DNA from: Clostridiales bacterium GWD2_32_19
Lineage (GTDB): Bacteria; Bacillota; Clostridia; Lachnospirales; UBA12420
Direction: 5' to 3'
Assembly (NCBI GenBank): GCA_001795385.1
Contig: MGOU01000031.1
Span: forward strand, 1 to 45,461
DNA: 45,461 nt
Part shown: positions 34,755 through 42,434 of the stretch, piece by piece
How the letters are laid out: each line of letters opens with the position of its first letter
Position numbering within the stretch: the first letter of the stretch is position 1
Notes under the pieces: model-generated
Seen by the model: only the letters and a program-made list of their open reading frames with translations
Databases searched by the model: none
What the model was told of the DNA's origin: nothing
Program-made: the position numbers and the translations under genes

Positions 34755-35435
34755 TTAGTCGAATGTTTTTAAAATTGTATTTTCTGATGACATAACTAGC
34801 TCCTCTTCAAATTGTAAAACAAACTTTTCTAAAAAACTTTTTTTCTCGTTTAATATTTCCTTTGCAGTTTTAGTATATAGTATTTCAGATGTTTTATCTA
34901 AAAAACTCATTTCAGAAGTTTTTAGTCTTTCTAGTAACTCATTATAATAAAATGGTGAATTTTGATTTAGCTTTCTCTCGTTTATAAATATTGACATTAC
35001 ACCTGTTTCATCTAAAATATCTGCATCCTTTAATATATTAGAACAAATATCGTTATCTCTATTCTTTTTATCAGAGTGTTTTTTTATAATATCAATAAGT
35101 TTCTCATCATCAATTTTACTAAAATAATGACGGTTTTTAGGTATAAATATCTTTTTAACTATTTCAGCACTACATATTGAATGTTCGATTTCTGTCTCAA
35201 CCTTTCCAATATCGTGTAATATTGCAGCAAGTCTTATCAATACTATATCTTCTTGTTTTATGCCTTTTTCTAGTTTTATAATCTTATCCGCATAATTTCC
35301 TACTCTTAAAGAATGCTGTATAGTATACTTATGGCTGCTCCACCAATTCTCATATTGATTATTTAATTCTTTAGCTTTATCATCCATATAAGTTATTAAA
35401 AACTCTCTCGCAATATTTAATATATCATCTTGCAT
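34755..35435 (-). CDS. HD-domain phosphohydrolase
   Basis: 226 residues, soluble. The HD signature is clear: TIQHSLRVGNYADKIIKL (~residues 36-53; first His), LAAILHDIGKVETEIEHSIC (His-Asp metal pair), and a later KILKDADILDE-like segment (NILKDADILDETGVMSIF) giving the last metal-binding Asp. HD enzymes are metal-dependent phosphohydrolases acting on nucleotides, (p)ppGpp or cyclic nucleotides. It lacks the GYP motif of c-di-GMP phosphodiesterases. It lies 15 bases before the radical SAM gene stop and 34 bases before the GGDEF start, so the set is cotranscribed. Confidence 0.87.
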   Translation of the reverse strand: MQDDILNIAREFLITYMDDKAKELNNQYENWWSSHKYTIQHSLRVGNYADKIIKLEKGIKQEDIVLIRLAAILHDIGKVETEIEHSICSAEIVKKIFIPKNRHYFSKIDDEKLIDIIKKHSDKKNRDNDICSNILKDADILDETGVMSIFINERKLNQNSPFYYNELLERLKTSEMSFLDKTSEILYTKTAKEILNEKKSFLEKFVLQFEEELVMSSENTILKTFD

Positions 35436-35450
35436 ACTAACATCTCCCTT

Positions 35451-36536
35451 TTATGAATGGACCTTATCTTCAATCATCTCACCAACTAATAAATTGCATA
35501 ATACCGTTATATCTGCACAATATTGTTTACATATATTATTTTGGGATAAATTTTTTGCTTCCAATTTAATTTTTCTTGTTTGCTCTTCAAAACTATCTTC
35601 TAAAATATTTCCTATTATTTTTCCGCCTTCTCTATAATTTATGTAACATCCATAGTAATTTCCTTTTGGGTCTATTGTTCTTTCTGCTCCCATTAAAAAA
35701 CATTCAGAAGATATACCTAAATCATTATACCCTCTAAATTGAGGCTTTACAAGTATTTCTAATCTACTTTTTAACATATTAAAACCTTTTTCTGGTACCA
35801 TATCTTTAACTAATGGATATATATTATTAAAATACTCTTCTTTATACCTTGGCCATTCATTTTTCAACTGTGATATTGGTATAAGTTTTATATCGTTTGG
35901 CTTCAAATCTAATAAAAATTTTAATATTTGTGGTAGCGTTGATATTGTAGTCGGTGTCACACATGTATTAAAAGTCAGGTTTATATCATAATTTTCATTA
36001 TCTCGCATATCAGTTATACAATTTATAGTATCAATTACTTTATTAAAGCTACCCTCTACTCCTACCATTTGATCTAATTGTTTAGAATCACTTGTATCTA
36101 AAGATATATGAACACTTTTTAGTCCTTTTTGAATTAATTCTTTATATAATTCTATACTTGCCGTCGCATTTGTACTTATAGAAACTTTTATTTCTAAACT
36201 GCCACATAATTCTATTATCTCATTTAAATATGATACGGTTGTAACCTCTCCACCTGTAACATGAATAAACTTACACCCATGTTCACTCCATTTTCTTATA
36301 CTATCTAACAATGCTTCTTTGGGCAAAGCATCTTCATATTCATCTATCCTTTTCCTCTTCTTACAATAACAACACTGTAGATTACATTTATCAGTTAATA
36401 TTATTTCTGCCCTTGAAACTCTTGTTTTATTATCAATATAATCTTCTACTAAGCCTTTTACCCTATTTAAATTTATTGATTCATATGATACTAGTTGTTC
36501 TTTTAATTTATCGATGTTGTTTTTTAAAGTTGCCAC
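35451..36536 (-). CDS. Radical SAM enzyme with SPASM-like C-terminus
   Basis: 361 residues from a GTG at 36536, with GGAGG 8 bases upstream; the ATG at 36551 would overlap that site. The [4Fe-4S]-SAM motif C-x3-C-x2-C reads TDKCNLQCCYCKKRKR (~residues 47-62), followed by HVTGGEVTT (GGE motif) and ISTNATASIELYKELI. The C-terminal part has clustered cysteines (SECFLMGAERTIDPKGNYYG, then ICKQYC and a further Cys), like SPASM/twitch auxiliary-cluster domains found in peptide-modifying and sugar- or nucleotide-modifying enzymes. Overall a MoaA/SPASM-like barrel. The cysteine motif differs from viperin. Substrate unknown; neighbours suggest a nucleotide or small-peptide target. Confidence 0.87.
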   Translation of the reverse strand: MATLKNNIDKLKEQLVSYESINLNRVKGLVEDYIDNKTRVSRAEIILTDKCNLQCCYCKKRKRIDEYEDALPKEALLDSIRKWSEHGCKFIHVTGGEVTTVSYLNEIIELCGSLEIKVSISTNATASIELYKELIQKGLKSVHISLDTSDSKQLDQMVGVEGSFNKVIDTINCITDMRDNENYDINLTFNTCVTPTTISTLPQILKFLLDLKPNDIKLIPISQLKNEWPRYKEEYFNNIYPLVKDMVPEKGFNMLKSRLEILVKPQFRGYNDLGISSECFLMGAERTIDPKGNYYGCYINYREGGKIIGNILEDSFEEQTRKIKLEAKNLSQNNICKQYCADITVLCNLLVGEMIEDKVHS

Positions 36537-36552
36537 TATGTATACCTCCATT

Positions 36553-37245
36553 TTATATTATCCGTTCTGTACCCAATGTTTTTATATTCGGTAAAAAGTC
36601 CAAACATTGTACCGTAACTTCTTCACATTCATTCATTGCATTTGTACTGTCATCGTCAGGCGTTGACTGTACTTCATACTCTTCGCTATGTTTTAGGATT
36701 ATTTTAAATTCCTTTTCCACTTTGTCTTCGTCTGGCGAATGTACTGGCGTTAAACTTGTTTCAACCCAATCTTGATTCAAATATATTTGATAAAAATCTA
36801 TTCCTACCTTTTTTCTTATTTTCCTTTTTACTTTATCCAATTCCTCAACATCAGTACCTTTTTCTAGTATCAATGCTTTTGCCTTATTGTTATGCTCTTC
36901 ATCATACTGTGTTTCTAATATATGATTCCAATAGTCAATTTCAACTTTTGGAACATTACCAAACATTTCATATGAAAATAATCGATAATCCTCAATCGTC
37001 ATTTCGCCAATAAATATAATACCATTATCCAATAAGATTTTTTTAATCTTATCTTCATTTTTCATCCCTATTGGTTTTATTAACAAAAACGGCGTTGGTT
37101 CAATATCTACTAATGTACTATCCTCTTTCTCAGGTACATCATACACCTTACTTTCAGGATATAAAATTTTAGGTTTGCTCTTAAATATCGTTGAAAACAT
37201 CTTATGAATTGGAACATTTTTAAATTTCCACTTAATTCTCTTCAA
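36553..37245 (-). CDS. Divergent NDK-like protein, first gene of the radical SAM operon
   Basis: 230 residues. A positively charged N-terminus is followed by a domain (~residues 50-165) whose opening PFLLIKPIGMKNEDKIKKIL and later AKALILEKGTDVEELDKVKR then KIRKKVG resemble the nucleoside-diphosphate-kinase fold in strand order, but without the histidine active site. The last ~60 residues are acidic and Thr/Ser/Glu-rich. It matches best with the protein at 13645-14286 in style. The gene stops 16 bases before the radical SAM start codon. It could supply a nucleotide substrate or act as a carrier. NDK assignment is tentative. Confidence 0.5.
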   Translation of the reverse strand: MKRIKWKFKNVPIHKMFSTIFKSKPKILYPESKVYDVPEKEDSTLVDIEPTPFLLIKPIGMKNEDKIKKILLDNGIIFIGEMTIEDYRLFSYEMFGNVPKVEIDYWNHILETQYDEEHNNKAKALILEKGTDVEELDKVKRKIRKKVGIDFYQIYLNQDWVETSLTPVHSPDEDKVEKEFKIILKHSEEYEVQSTPDDDSTNAMNECEEVTVQCLDFLPNIKTLGTERII

Positions 37246-37316
37246 CTTCTCTCCTCCTATGTATATTTAATTTTTGAATACATGCTCTTACTTACATATT
37301 ATTCAATTTTTTGAAA

Positions 37317-37345
37317 ATTGTATCATAATATGTTATAAGTTGCAA
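37317..37345 (-). promoter_or_regulatory. Sigma-A promoter of the NDK-like/radical SAM/HD/GGDEF operon
   Basis: TTGCAA (37345-37340), 17-base spacer, TACAAT (37322-37317), about 70 bases before the first gene. No other promoter is evident before the following three genes, whose gaps are 15-34 bases. Confidence 0.75.
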
Positions 37346-37473
37346 GAATATTTTGTTGTATTTTGTAACATCATTCAATTATATTTCAACTAATTTGTTT
37401 TGTTCTTTTAGTAATTTAATATCACACTACATTTTTCACTGTAATTCTGCAAGATAATCCATATCTAAATTGA

Positions 37474-37601
37474 CAGGGTCAAGTCTGAATATTGTAAATA
37501 TAGTTTTTAAAAAAATCCATCTCAACTACATAGTCAAGATAGATCCTTTTACACACTTTATTTTACACTCTCGTAAAATACATGGATACCGATTTTTGTC
37601 T
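37474..37601. repeat. Dispersed repeat pair, copy B
   Basis: It starts CAGGGTCAAGTCTGAATATT and ends with GTAAAATAC, two bases, GGATACCGATTTTTGTCT. Both blocks recur in the same order and orientation at 42327-42394. Between them, here, lies the terminator-like hairpin 37508-37548. Confidence 0.6.
37508..37548 (-). terminator. Intrinsic terminator of sigI-rsgI
   Basis: On the minus strand a 14-bp stem with wobble pairs (ATCTATCTTGACTA / TAGTTGAGATGGAT) and a 2-base loop is followed by T7. About 85 bases behind the rsgI stop. Confidence 0.75.
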
Positions 37602-37632
37602 ATCTTAATACCATAGTAGACCCTTTTGTTAA

Positions 37633-38943
37633 CTAATTATTTTTATTGCTCCCTTTTTTACTTGAACTCGAGTTACTTTCGTTTTCTGTTCTACTCCCAT
37701 TATTGCTATCTTCATCTGTTGATGTTTCATCTATCGTTTCTGTTGATGTATCTACTGCTGCACCTTCTACGGTCTCATCAGTAGTTTCCTTTAATACATC
37801 ACTCTCTTTATTTTCATTATCTGCGTTCTCACTGTTTGAAGAATTTCCTTGACTCTCCTGTGCTCCACTATCATTAATATTTTCATTATTTTCGCCTATG
37901 ACATCTGATATTTCCTCTTCTTGTTTTATTTCCCCTTCTTTTTTATTTTCATTATTTTCTTTCTCTCTACTTGTTATAATATCTTCATCTACTTTTAGTT
38001 TCTCTCCACTTTCTATATTTTTAATACTAATTGCTTCTTCTGTGTTATTTCCTTTTATTTTATCTTTATTTACTACACTGACTATGTTTTCATTAATTGC
38101 CTTTGCTTCAGAATCTTTTTTGTCAACATTTTTCTCTATATTTACTTCTTTTGGTGAATTGCTTCCTGTATTTTGTTCTGACACTTCCGCTTTTTTACTA
38201 GTTATAATATCTCCAGCCTCTTCAAACAAGTCTAAGTTTTCTTTTACTTTAAAGAATTCTTTTACTGAATTATACTTTTCCATGTCAATTTTGCCTTTTA
38301 GCGTGCATATTCCAACTGGAATATTTTTCTCTACAGCTTCATCATATACTGCTTTTGTAGTCTGGATTGTGGCTATATTAACATTTTGTAATACTATGCT
38401 TTCTTTCACCTTTGCATTTATTCGAGTTTTAGTTTCTTCACCTATCTGTAGCTGATTCTCTTTTAGCGGTATAGTTGTAACAAGAACGTATGCATCTTGG
38501 TTTCCATCAATAAACCCTTTTTCTTCCGCTTTTGCTACAACGATTTCAATAGCATTTTCAATATCTCGCCCCATTATTTCCATTTCTCCTAGAACTTCAG
38601 CATCTTTATTCAAACGTGTTTCCTTGATTACTTTATAGTCTTTGTCAAGCTTCAGTTCAACACTTGGATTAATATCTACGGTCGCTATTGCATACACCCC
38701 GTAGTTGCTAAAATTTGTTTGGTATATTAGCATAACTATAGTTATGAATGAGGCAACCATTCCAGCAAATATATAAATGTTTCTAGTAGCAAGTACAGGT
38801 TTCCTTATGAAAATGTCTTCTTCAGTAAACATTATTTTTTGTCCTTCTTCCATTCCTACTTTATTAGTTACACGATAAAATTGTCTATCTGCTAAAACAA
38901 TGCTATAATCTTTCTTTAATTCTATTACCACACCTTTATACAT
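37633..38943 (-). CDS. rsgI: RsgI-type transmembrane anti-sigma-I factor
   Basis: 436 residues from the ATG at 38943, two bases after the sigI stop; GGGGGTG lies within the end of sigI. The N-terminal cytoplasmic RsgI_N domain (~1-50, VVIELKKDYSIVLADRQFYR) binds sigma-I. One membrane helix follows (~55-74). Just outside the membrane is ATVDINPSVELKL; the Asn92-Pro93 bond is the conserved site known to self-cleave in RsgI proteins and start signal transmission. The beta-alpha middle domain ends near 240. The remaining ~190 residues are low-complexity Glu/Asn/Ser/Lys-rich with no recognisable sugar-binding module, unlike cellulosomal RsgI proteins. The external signal cannot be read from this C-terminus. 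Confidence 0.92.
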   Translation of the reverse strand: MYKGVVIELKKDYSIVLADRQFYRVTNKVGMEEGQKIMFTEEDIFIRKPVLATRNIYIFAGMVASFITIVMLIYQTNFSNYGVYAIATVDINPSVELKLDKDYKVIKETRLNKDAEVLGEMEIMGRDIENAIEIVVAKAEEKGFIDGNQDAYVLVTTIPLKENQLQIGEETKTRINAKVKESIVLQNVNIATIQTTKAVYDEAVEKNIPVGICTLKGKIDMEKYNSVKEFFKVKENLDLFEEAGDIITSKKAEVSEQNTGSNSPKEVNIEKNVDKKDSEAKAINENIVSVVNKDKIKGNNTEEAISIKNIESGEKLKVDEDIITSREKENNENKKEGEIKQEEEISDVIGENNENINDSGAQESQGNSSNSENADNENKESDVLKETTDETVEGAAVDTSTETIDETSTDEDSNNGSRTENESNSSSSKKGSNKNN

Positions 38944-38944
38944 T

Positions 38945-39616
38945 TCACTCACCCCCTAGTCCAGCAAAAAATATCATGCCAGAAAGTTTTTCTTTAAAGA
39001 TAACTATAACTGCAATAATAAAGTTTCTATGATCCTTTAGTCTTTTCTTTGTCGTGCTAAATTTCGCTATCATATCTGCCATTGGAAGTGTTTTATTTTT
39101 ATAAAGTTTATGTACAAGAATGTCATCTTTTGAAGCTTTTCTACTAAGAATAGTTACCTCTTCTTTTGTTTTCTTGTGTTTTGGAGATTGATCTACGAGG
39201 TCTTCAATATCTATCCCAAACGTACTTAGCACACATTTCAATTTATGTACTTCTTCTTTCAATTCGCTATTTCCATACTCTTTCTCTATGCATTCTCCTA
39301 TCTCATCTTTTTCCGAAAGCTGATTTTGTTTCTGATAATGAGTTTCCTTTTTTATAAAATCTTTTACTCTACTGTCTATGATGATCTCCGCAAAATTTAG
39401 AAATGATCCTTTGGATGATTCATACTTATCAATTGCTTCGTTAAATGCCTCTAGTCCAACAATAAACTCATCACTATTTTCACAACTTACATATTTTCCT
39501 GTCACCTTTGAAATATTCTTTACAATAAATGGAACATAGCTATTTATTAATTCATTTCTTAACGGATGATTTTTGTCTTTTTTGCATTCCGTGAGCTTAT
39601 GCTCAAAATCATTCAT
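38945..39616 (-). CDS. sigI: RNA polymerase sigma factor SigI
   Basis: 223 residues, the usual SigI size. N-terminal region 2-like segment includes PLRNELINSYVPFIVKNISK and the strongly conserved GLEAFNEAIDKYESSKGSFL (~residues 54-73), followed by NFAEIIIDSRVKDFIKKE. The C-terminal SigI-specific domain begins ELKEEVHKLKCVLSTFGID, with TTKKRLKDHRNFIIAVIVIF as DNA-recognition helix. SigI factors respond to heat or extracellular polysaccharide through RsgI. It forms an operon with rsgI (2-base gap). A SigI-type promoter stands about 40 bases upstream, consistent with autoregulation. Confidence 0.95.
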   Translation of the reverse strand: MNDFEHKLTECKKDKNHPLRNELINSYVPFIVKNISKVTGKYVSCENSDEFIVGLEAFNEAIDKYESSKGSFLNFAEIIIDSRVKDFIKKETHYQKQNQLSEKDEIGECIEKEYGNSELKEEVHKLKCVLSTFGIDIEDLVDQSPKHKKTKEEVTILSRKASKDDILVHKLYKNKTLPMADMIAKFSTTKKRLKDHRNFIIAVIVIFKEKLSGMIFFAGLGGE

Positions 39617-39649
39617 AATAACCCTTCTCCTTTTCTATGCCATATCCAC

Positions 39650-39686
39650 TATAGTATACGACATGTTTGATTTTTTTTGGTACCCA
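39650..39686 (-). promoter_or_regulatory. Candidate sigma-I promoter of sigI-rsgI
   Basis: On the minus strand GGGTACC, an A-tract of eight, then GTCGTATACTATAG. GGTACCC (39679-39685) and the CGTA box (39657-39660) are separated by 18 bases. An almost identical block with the same spacing precedes the stalk-domain gene at 42055-42091. The A-tract and CGTA form agree with the known style of sigma-I promoters. Confidence 0.75.
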
Positions 39687-39791
39687 AATGATTAGTTTTA
39701 AACATTTTTTTAAATTATTACTTACTATTAAGTATATTTTTATTATTTTATTTTGTCAAGTAATTTAAAAACAAAGTTTAATGCAAATAAA

Positions 39792-39840
39792 ATTTAAGAC
39801 ACTAGAATTTATTCTCTAAATAAACCCTAGTGTCTTAAAT
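39792..39840. terminator. Terminator hairpin of the secreted-protein operon
   Basis: Perfect 14-bp arms ATTTAAGACACTAG and CTAGTGTCTTAAAT around a 21-base loop, 20 bases after the FecR-protein stop. On the minus strand the arm is followed by TTTTATTTG. Confidence 0.75.
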
Positions 39841-39860
39841 CTCATCTCAAATCGCTTCAC

Positions 39861-40901
39861 TTACCTTGTGCTTTCCGAACTTTCACCTTTATCTCCACCT
39901 GTGCTTTCACTTGTACTTTCACTTGTACTTTCACTTGTACTTTCACTTGTACTTTCACTTGTACTTTCACTTGTACTAGTTGTAGTTGTGCCTTGATCTA
40001 AACTATCAGTGTGGTTGTTAGTATTTTGATATATCATATTTATATCTTGTGTTTGTTTTATTGCTTCATCTTCTATTCTTTTCATTTCTATTATTTCTTT
40101 TGCTCTTTCTTTAGTTCTTGCAATTATTGCTTTTTCAATTGTACTTAAGTTATTTGCATTTAAAATATTTGCTTCAACATCTGCATTTAGTCTGTCTATA
40201 TAATCTGGTTCATTATTAATTACATCCTTAATGACTCCAAGCATAAATACATCTAGTTCTTCAATCTTTAAATCCTTAACTTTTTCTGTCGTAATACTTT
40301 CGTTACTACCTGTTAAAGTTGCATGTTTATTTTTAGTTAGGATTATTTCATCTACAAAATCACTTGATGGGTTATTTTGATTTAATGCTTTAGATTTATT
40401 GAGCTTTACACTTGCACTTCCTGAAAACAATGAAAAGTCAGATTTACCATTTTTATAAGTTACATATAATTTTGTTCCTCTTACTCCCATTATGGCTGTA
40501 GGTGTTTTAATCTCAAACTTTGAACCAGCATTTAGCTTTTCTTTTACATTAGCCCATATGCCACCTGACCACAATGAAAATTCACTTGTGCTTTTAGTTT
40601 CATCTACATTAAGCTGACTTATTAAAATAATTGAGTTTTCAGATATTTTTATTTCTCTACCGTTACTAACCTCTATAGATAACCATGAATCTATACCTGT
40701 AGTTATTGTGTCACCTTGAGTCAAATACATTCCTTTAAAAATATTAAAGACTTTTTCCCCGCCGCCTTTTTTTACTTGCACAGTTCCGTATAATTCAAGA
40801 ACCTTAGCCTTTGTAAATGTTACTCCCGCATAAGAAGTATCCATGAGTATAAATATACTTAAAATAATCAATATTCCCAAAACATACATTTTTTTAAGCA
40901 T
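39861..40901 (-). CDS. Secreted FecR-domain protein with Ser-Thr-Glu repeat tail
   Basis: 346 residues from the ATG at 40901, with AAAGGAGGAG 5 bases upstream; the longer frame runs into the intercistronic hairpin. Signal peptide (~1-25, VLGILIILSIFILMDTSYAG). FecR-type domain (~30-165): AKVLELYGTVQVKKGGGEKV, GMYLTQGDTITTG, and the signature FEIKTPTAIMGVRGTKLYVT. In surface proteins without an ECF sigma partner this domain is structural. The middle is helical. The C-terminus has six in-frame repeats of the four-residue unit STSE, encoded by a perfect 12-bp tandem repeat. No wall anchor is seen. It follows the stalk-domain gene and probably shares its sigma-I-type promoter. Confidence 0.88.
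   Translation of the reverse strand: MLKKMYVLGILIILSIFILMDTSYAGVTFTKAKVLELYGTVQVKKGGGEKVFNIFKGMYLTQGDTITTGIDSWLSIEVSNGREIKISENSIILISQLNVDETKSTSEFSLWSGGIWANVKEKLNAGSKFEIKTPTAIMGVRGTKLYVTYKNGKSDFSLFSGSASVKLNKSKALNQNNPSSDFVDEIILTKNKHATLTGSNESITTEKVKDLKIEELDVFMLGVIKDVINNEPDYIDRLNADVEANILNANNLSTIEKAIIARTKERAKEIIEMKRIEDEAIKQTQDINMIYQNTNNHTDSLDQGTTTTSTSESTSESTSESTSESTSESTSESTGGDKGESSESTR
39904..39975. repeat. 12-bp tandem repeat, six units, coding
   Basis: Six exact copies of CTTTCACTTGTA in the 3' part of the FecR-protein gene, each encoding four residues of the STSE repeat. Twelve is a multiple of three, so slippage would change tail length without breaking the frame. Confidence 0.9.
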
Positions 40902-40919
40902 ACTATCTCCTCCTTTGCT

Positions 40920-40961
40920 AATAGAATTACAAGAGTGATGGTTCACTCTTGTAATTCTATT
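40920..40961. repeat. Perfect 19-bp intercistronic hairpin
   Basis: AATAGAATTACAAGAGTGA (40920-40938), loop TGGT, then its exact complement (40943-40961). It lies between the stalk-domain gene stop and the ribosome site of the FecR-protein gene, 9 bases before AAAGGAGGAG. There is no U-tract. Likely an RNA-stability or partial-termination element that lowers or protects expression of the downstream gene. Confidence 0.7.
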
Positions 40962-40992
40962 TTACCTATCCAATCCAATCTAATTCAATTGT

Positions 40993-41931
40993 TTATTCAA
41001 GTTGTTCTGTAGCTGCGTCCAATTCTTCTTCAGTCAAATCTTCTGCTGTGTCTTCATCTGTTACTTCTTCTTCTTCACTTATATCTATAGTTTGAGTTTC
41101 TTCATCCCAATCAACGTTTAGTCCCATATTTTCAGCTACAAATCTTAAGGGTATAACTGTTCTATCATTATATGTTTCAGCTGGGACATCAAGTTCTATT
41201 TTTGTACCATTTGCATATGCTTCTCTTGAATTAATACATAGTTTTATCTCATTACCATCCTTTATAAGTGTTACTTCTTTAGTTTCTTCGTTATAGCTAA
41301 CTTCAAAACCATAAGCTGTTGCTATAGCTCTTACAGGGATTAAAGTTCTTCCTTCTTTAATTACTGGAGGTGTATCAAACTTAATTTCCTTTTCTTTTGC
41401 ATATACATTTTGATAAGGTAGTACTGCTATATTTTTATATTGTTTTAAAGCATCTGCAGCTGCACCTAATTTTGTTTTTTCTTCTTCAGTGTATGTATTC
41501 ATTATCCTTTCTTTTAAAGCCTCTTTACTTTCTGTAAGCTTATTTCTAGTTGCTACCTTACTTTGTTCCAAATTAGCAATCTTTAATTTTAGTCTTTCTA
41601 CTTTAGCTTCTTTATCAGTTGCACTTGAACCTTCCATAGACTTCAACATAACCTTATATGCATTCATTATTTTATTCATTGCTCTGTATCTTACTTCAAT
41701 TCCTGCTTTCTCATCCCCAACATCATTTATACTCTTTATAGAATTTTGGCCACCAGCTCCAGTTTTTTCTTCATCTGTATCAATGATTACCTCACCCTGA
41801 CTTGTTGTACTACTGTCTGTACTTTTATCCACCTTTTGACTTGAAGAACTTGCAAGTGAAACATTAACTACACTCATAAACATAACCACAACTACAACTA
41901 CAACTACTAAACATACGAGATTTTTTCTCAT
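40993..41931 (-). CDS. Secreted stalk-domain (copper amine oxidase N-terminal-like) protein
   Basis: 312 residues. GGAGGAG precedes the ATG. Signal peptide with a run of nine valines (~residues 8-16) ending VNVSLASSSS. The middle is helical (~75-165). The C-terminal ~115 residues carry the stalk/copper-amine-oxidase-N motif twice: EGRTLIPVRAIATAYGFEVS with YNEETKEVTL, and NDRTVIPLRFVAENMGLNVD with WDEETQTIDI. This fold, common in Clostridia, is a wall or matrix module and not an oxidase. An acidic tail ends the protein. First gene of the pair with the FecR-domain protein; a sigma-I-type promoter lies ~130 bases upstream. Confidence 0.9.
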   Translation of the reverse strand: MRKNLVCLVVVVVVVVMFMSVVNVSLASSSSQKVDKSTDSSTTSQGEVIIDTDEEKTGAGGQNSIKSINDVGDEKAGIEVRYRAMNKIMNAYKVMLKSMEGSSATDKEAKVERLKLKIANLEQSKVATRNKLTESKEALKERIMNTYTEEEKTKLGAAADALKQYKNIAVLPYQNVYAKEKEIKFDTPPVIKEGRTLIPVRAIATAYGFEVSYNEETKEVTLIKDGNEIKLCINSREAYANGTKIELDVPAETYNDRTVIPLRFVAENMGLNVDWDEETQTIDISEEEEVTDEDTAEDLTEEELDAATEQLE

Positions 41932-42054
41932 AAAAATCTCCTCCTTTTTTATAAATATATTTTATTGATTATCTTGCATATTTACTAACTATTTTTATTC
42001 CCACCCCCTTACTTAGTATAATCATTTAAGATATTTCTCTATTTTTATGTTCAC

Positions 42055-42091
42055 CATAGTATACGACCTATTTGTATTTTTTTGGTACCCA
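42055..42091 (-). promoter_or_regulatory. Candidate sigma-I promoter of the stalk-domain/FecR operon
   Basis: On the minus strand GGGTACC, an A-tract of seven, then GTCGTATACTATGG, with 18 bases between GGTACCC (42084-42090) and CGTA (42062-42065), the same spacing as at sigI. About 130 bases before the start at 41931, giving a long leader. Confidence 0.75.
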
Positions 42092-42094
42092 TAT

Positions 42095-42312
42095 CTAAAA
42101 AATTTTATAATTTTTAAAATTAGTTTTACTATTATAGCAATCATAAGTTTTATAGTAGTAGTGTTTCTAGTAATCGGTATATATTCTTCTATTATAAAAC
42201 CTATAAATAAAATTAATATTATTCTTAAAAATTCGTCTTAGAGATATGGAGATTTAAGAAATAGAATAACAATAAAGTCAAAAGATAAAATACCAGATAT
42301 ATCATTGCTTAT
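42095..42312 (+). pseudogene. Remnant of a chemoreceptor gene (membrane helix plus HAMP)
   Basis: On the plus strand a frame reads KISFTIIAIISFIVVVFLVI then GIYSSIIKPINKINIILKNS, a TAG at 42239-42241, and continues in frame as RYGDLRNRITIKSKDKIPDI. That is the second membrane helix and HAMP domain of a methyl-accepting chemotaxis protein (compare ...KPIxKLxxxLKxxxxGDLTxRIxIKSKDEI). The signalling domain is absent. A small isolated relic lying between the sigma-I-type promoter and a repeat. Confidence 0.7.
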
Positions 42313-42326
42313 TATATCCGTAAAAA

Positions 42327-42394
42327 CAGAGTCAAGTCTGAATATTCAGACTTGACTCTGTGACTGTAAAATACGGGGATACCGATTTTTGTCT
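42327..42394. repeat. Dispersed repeat pair, copy A, with a perfect 34-base palindrome
   Basis: 42327-42360 is a 34-base perfect palindrome whose left part CAGAGTCAAGTCTGAATATT matches copy B at 37474-37493 with one difference. It is followed by GTAAAATAC, two bases, GGATACCGATTTTTGTCT, as in copy B. On the minus strand the palindrome is followed by TGTTTTTA, so it can also terminate the hydrolase gene. Confidence 0.65.
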
Positions 42395-42434
42395 CTTGCA
42401 TATTGGTAAATCTTAAATCTCCAATTCATCCGTG

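Noticed and set aside
35451-36536. Viperin-like antiviral enzyme
   Set aside because: The Cys motif CNLQCCYC and the SPASM-like C-terminal cysteines do not fit viperin; no ddhNTP-type kinase is certain.
39904-39975. CRISPR-like array
   Set aside because: The repeat is a 12-bp coding tandem repeat without spacers. No CRISPR array was seen anywhere in the window.
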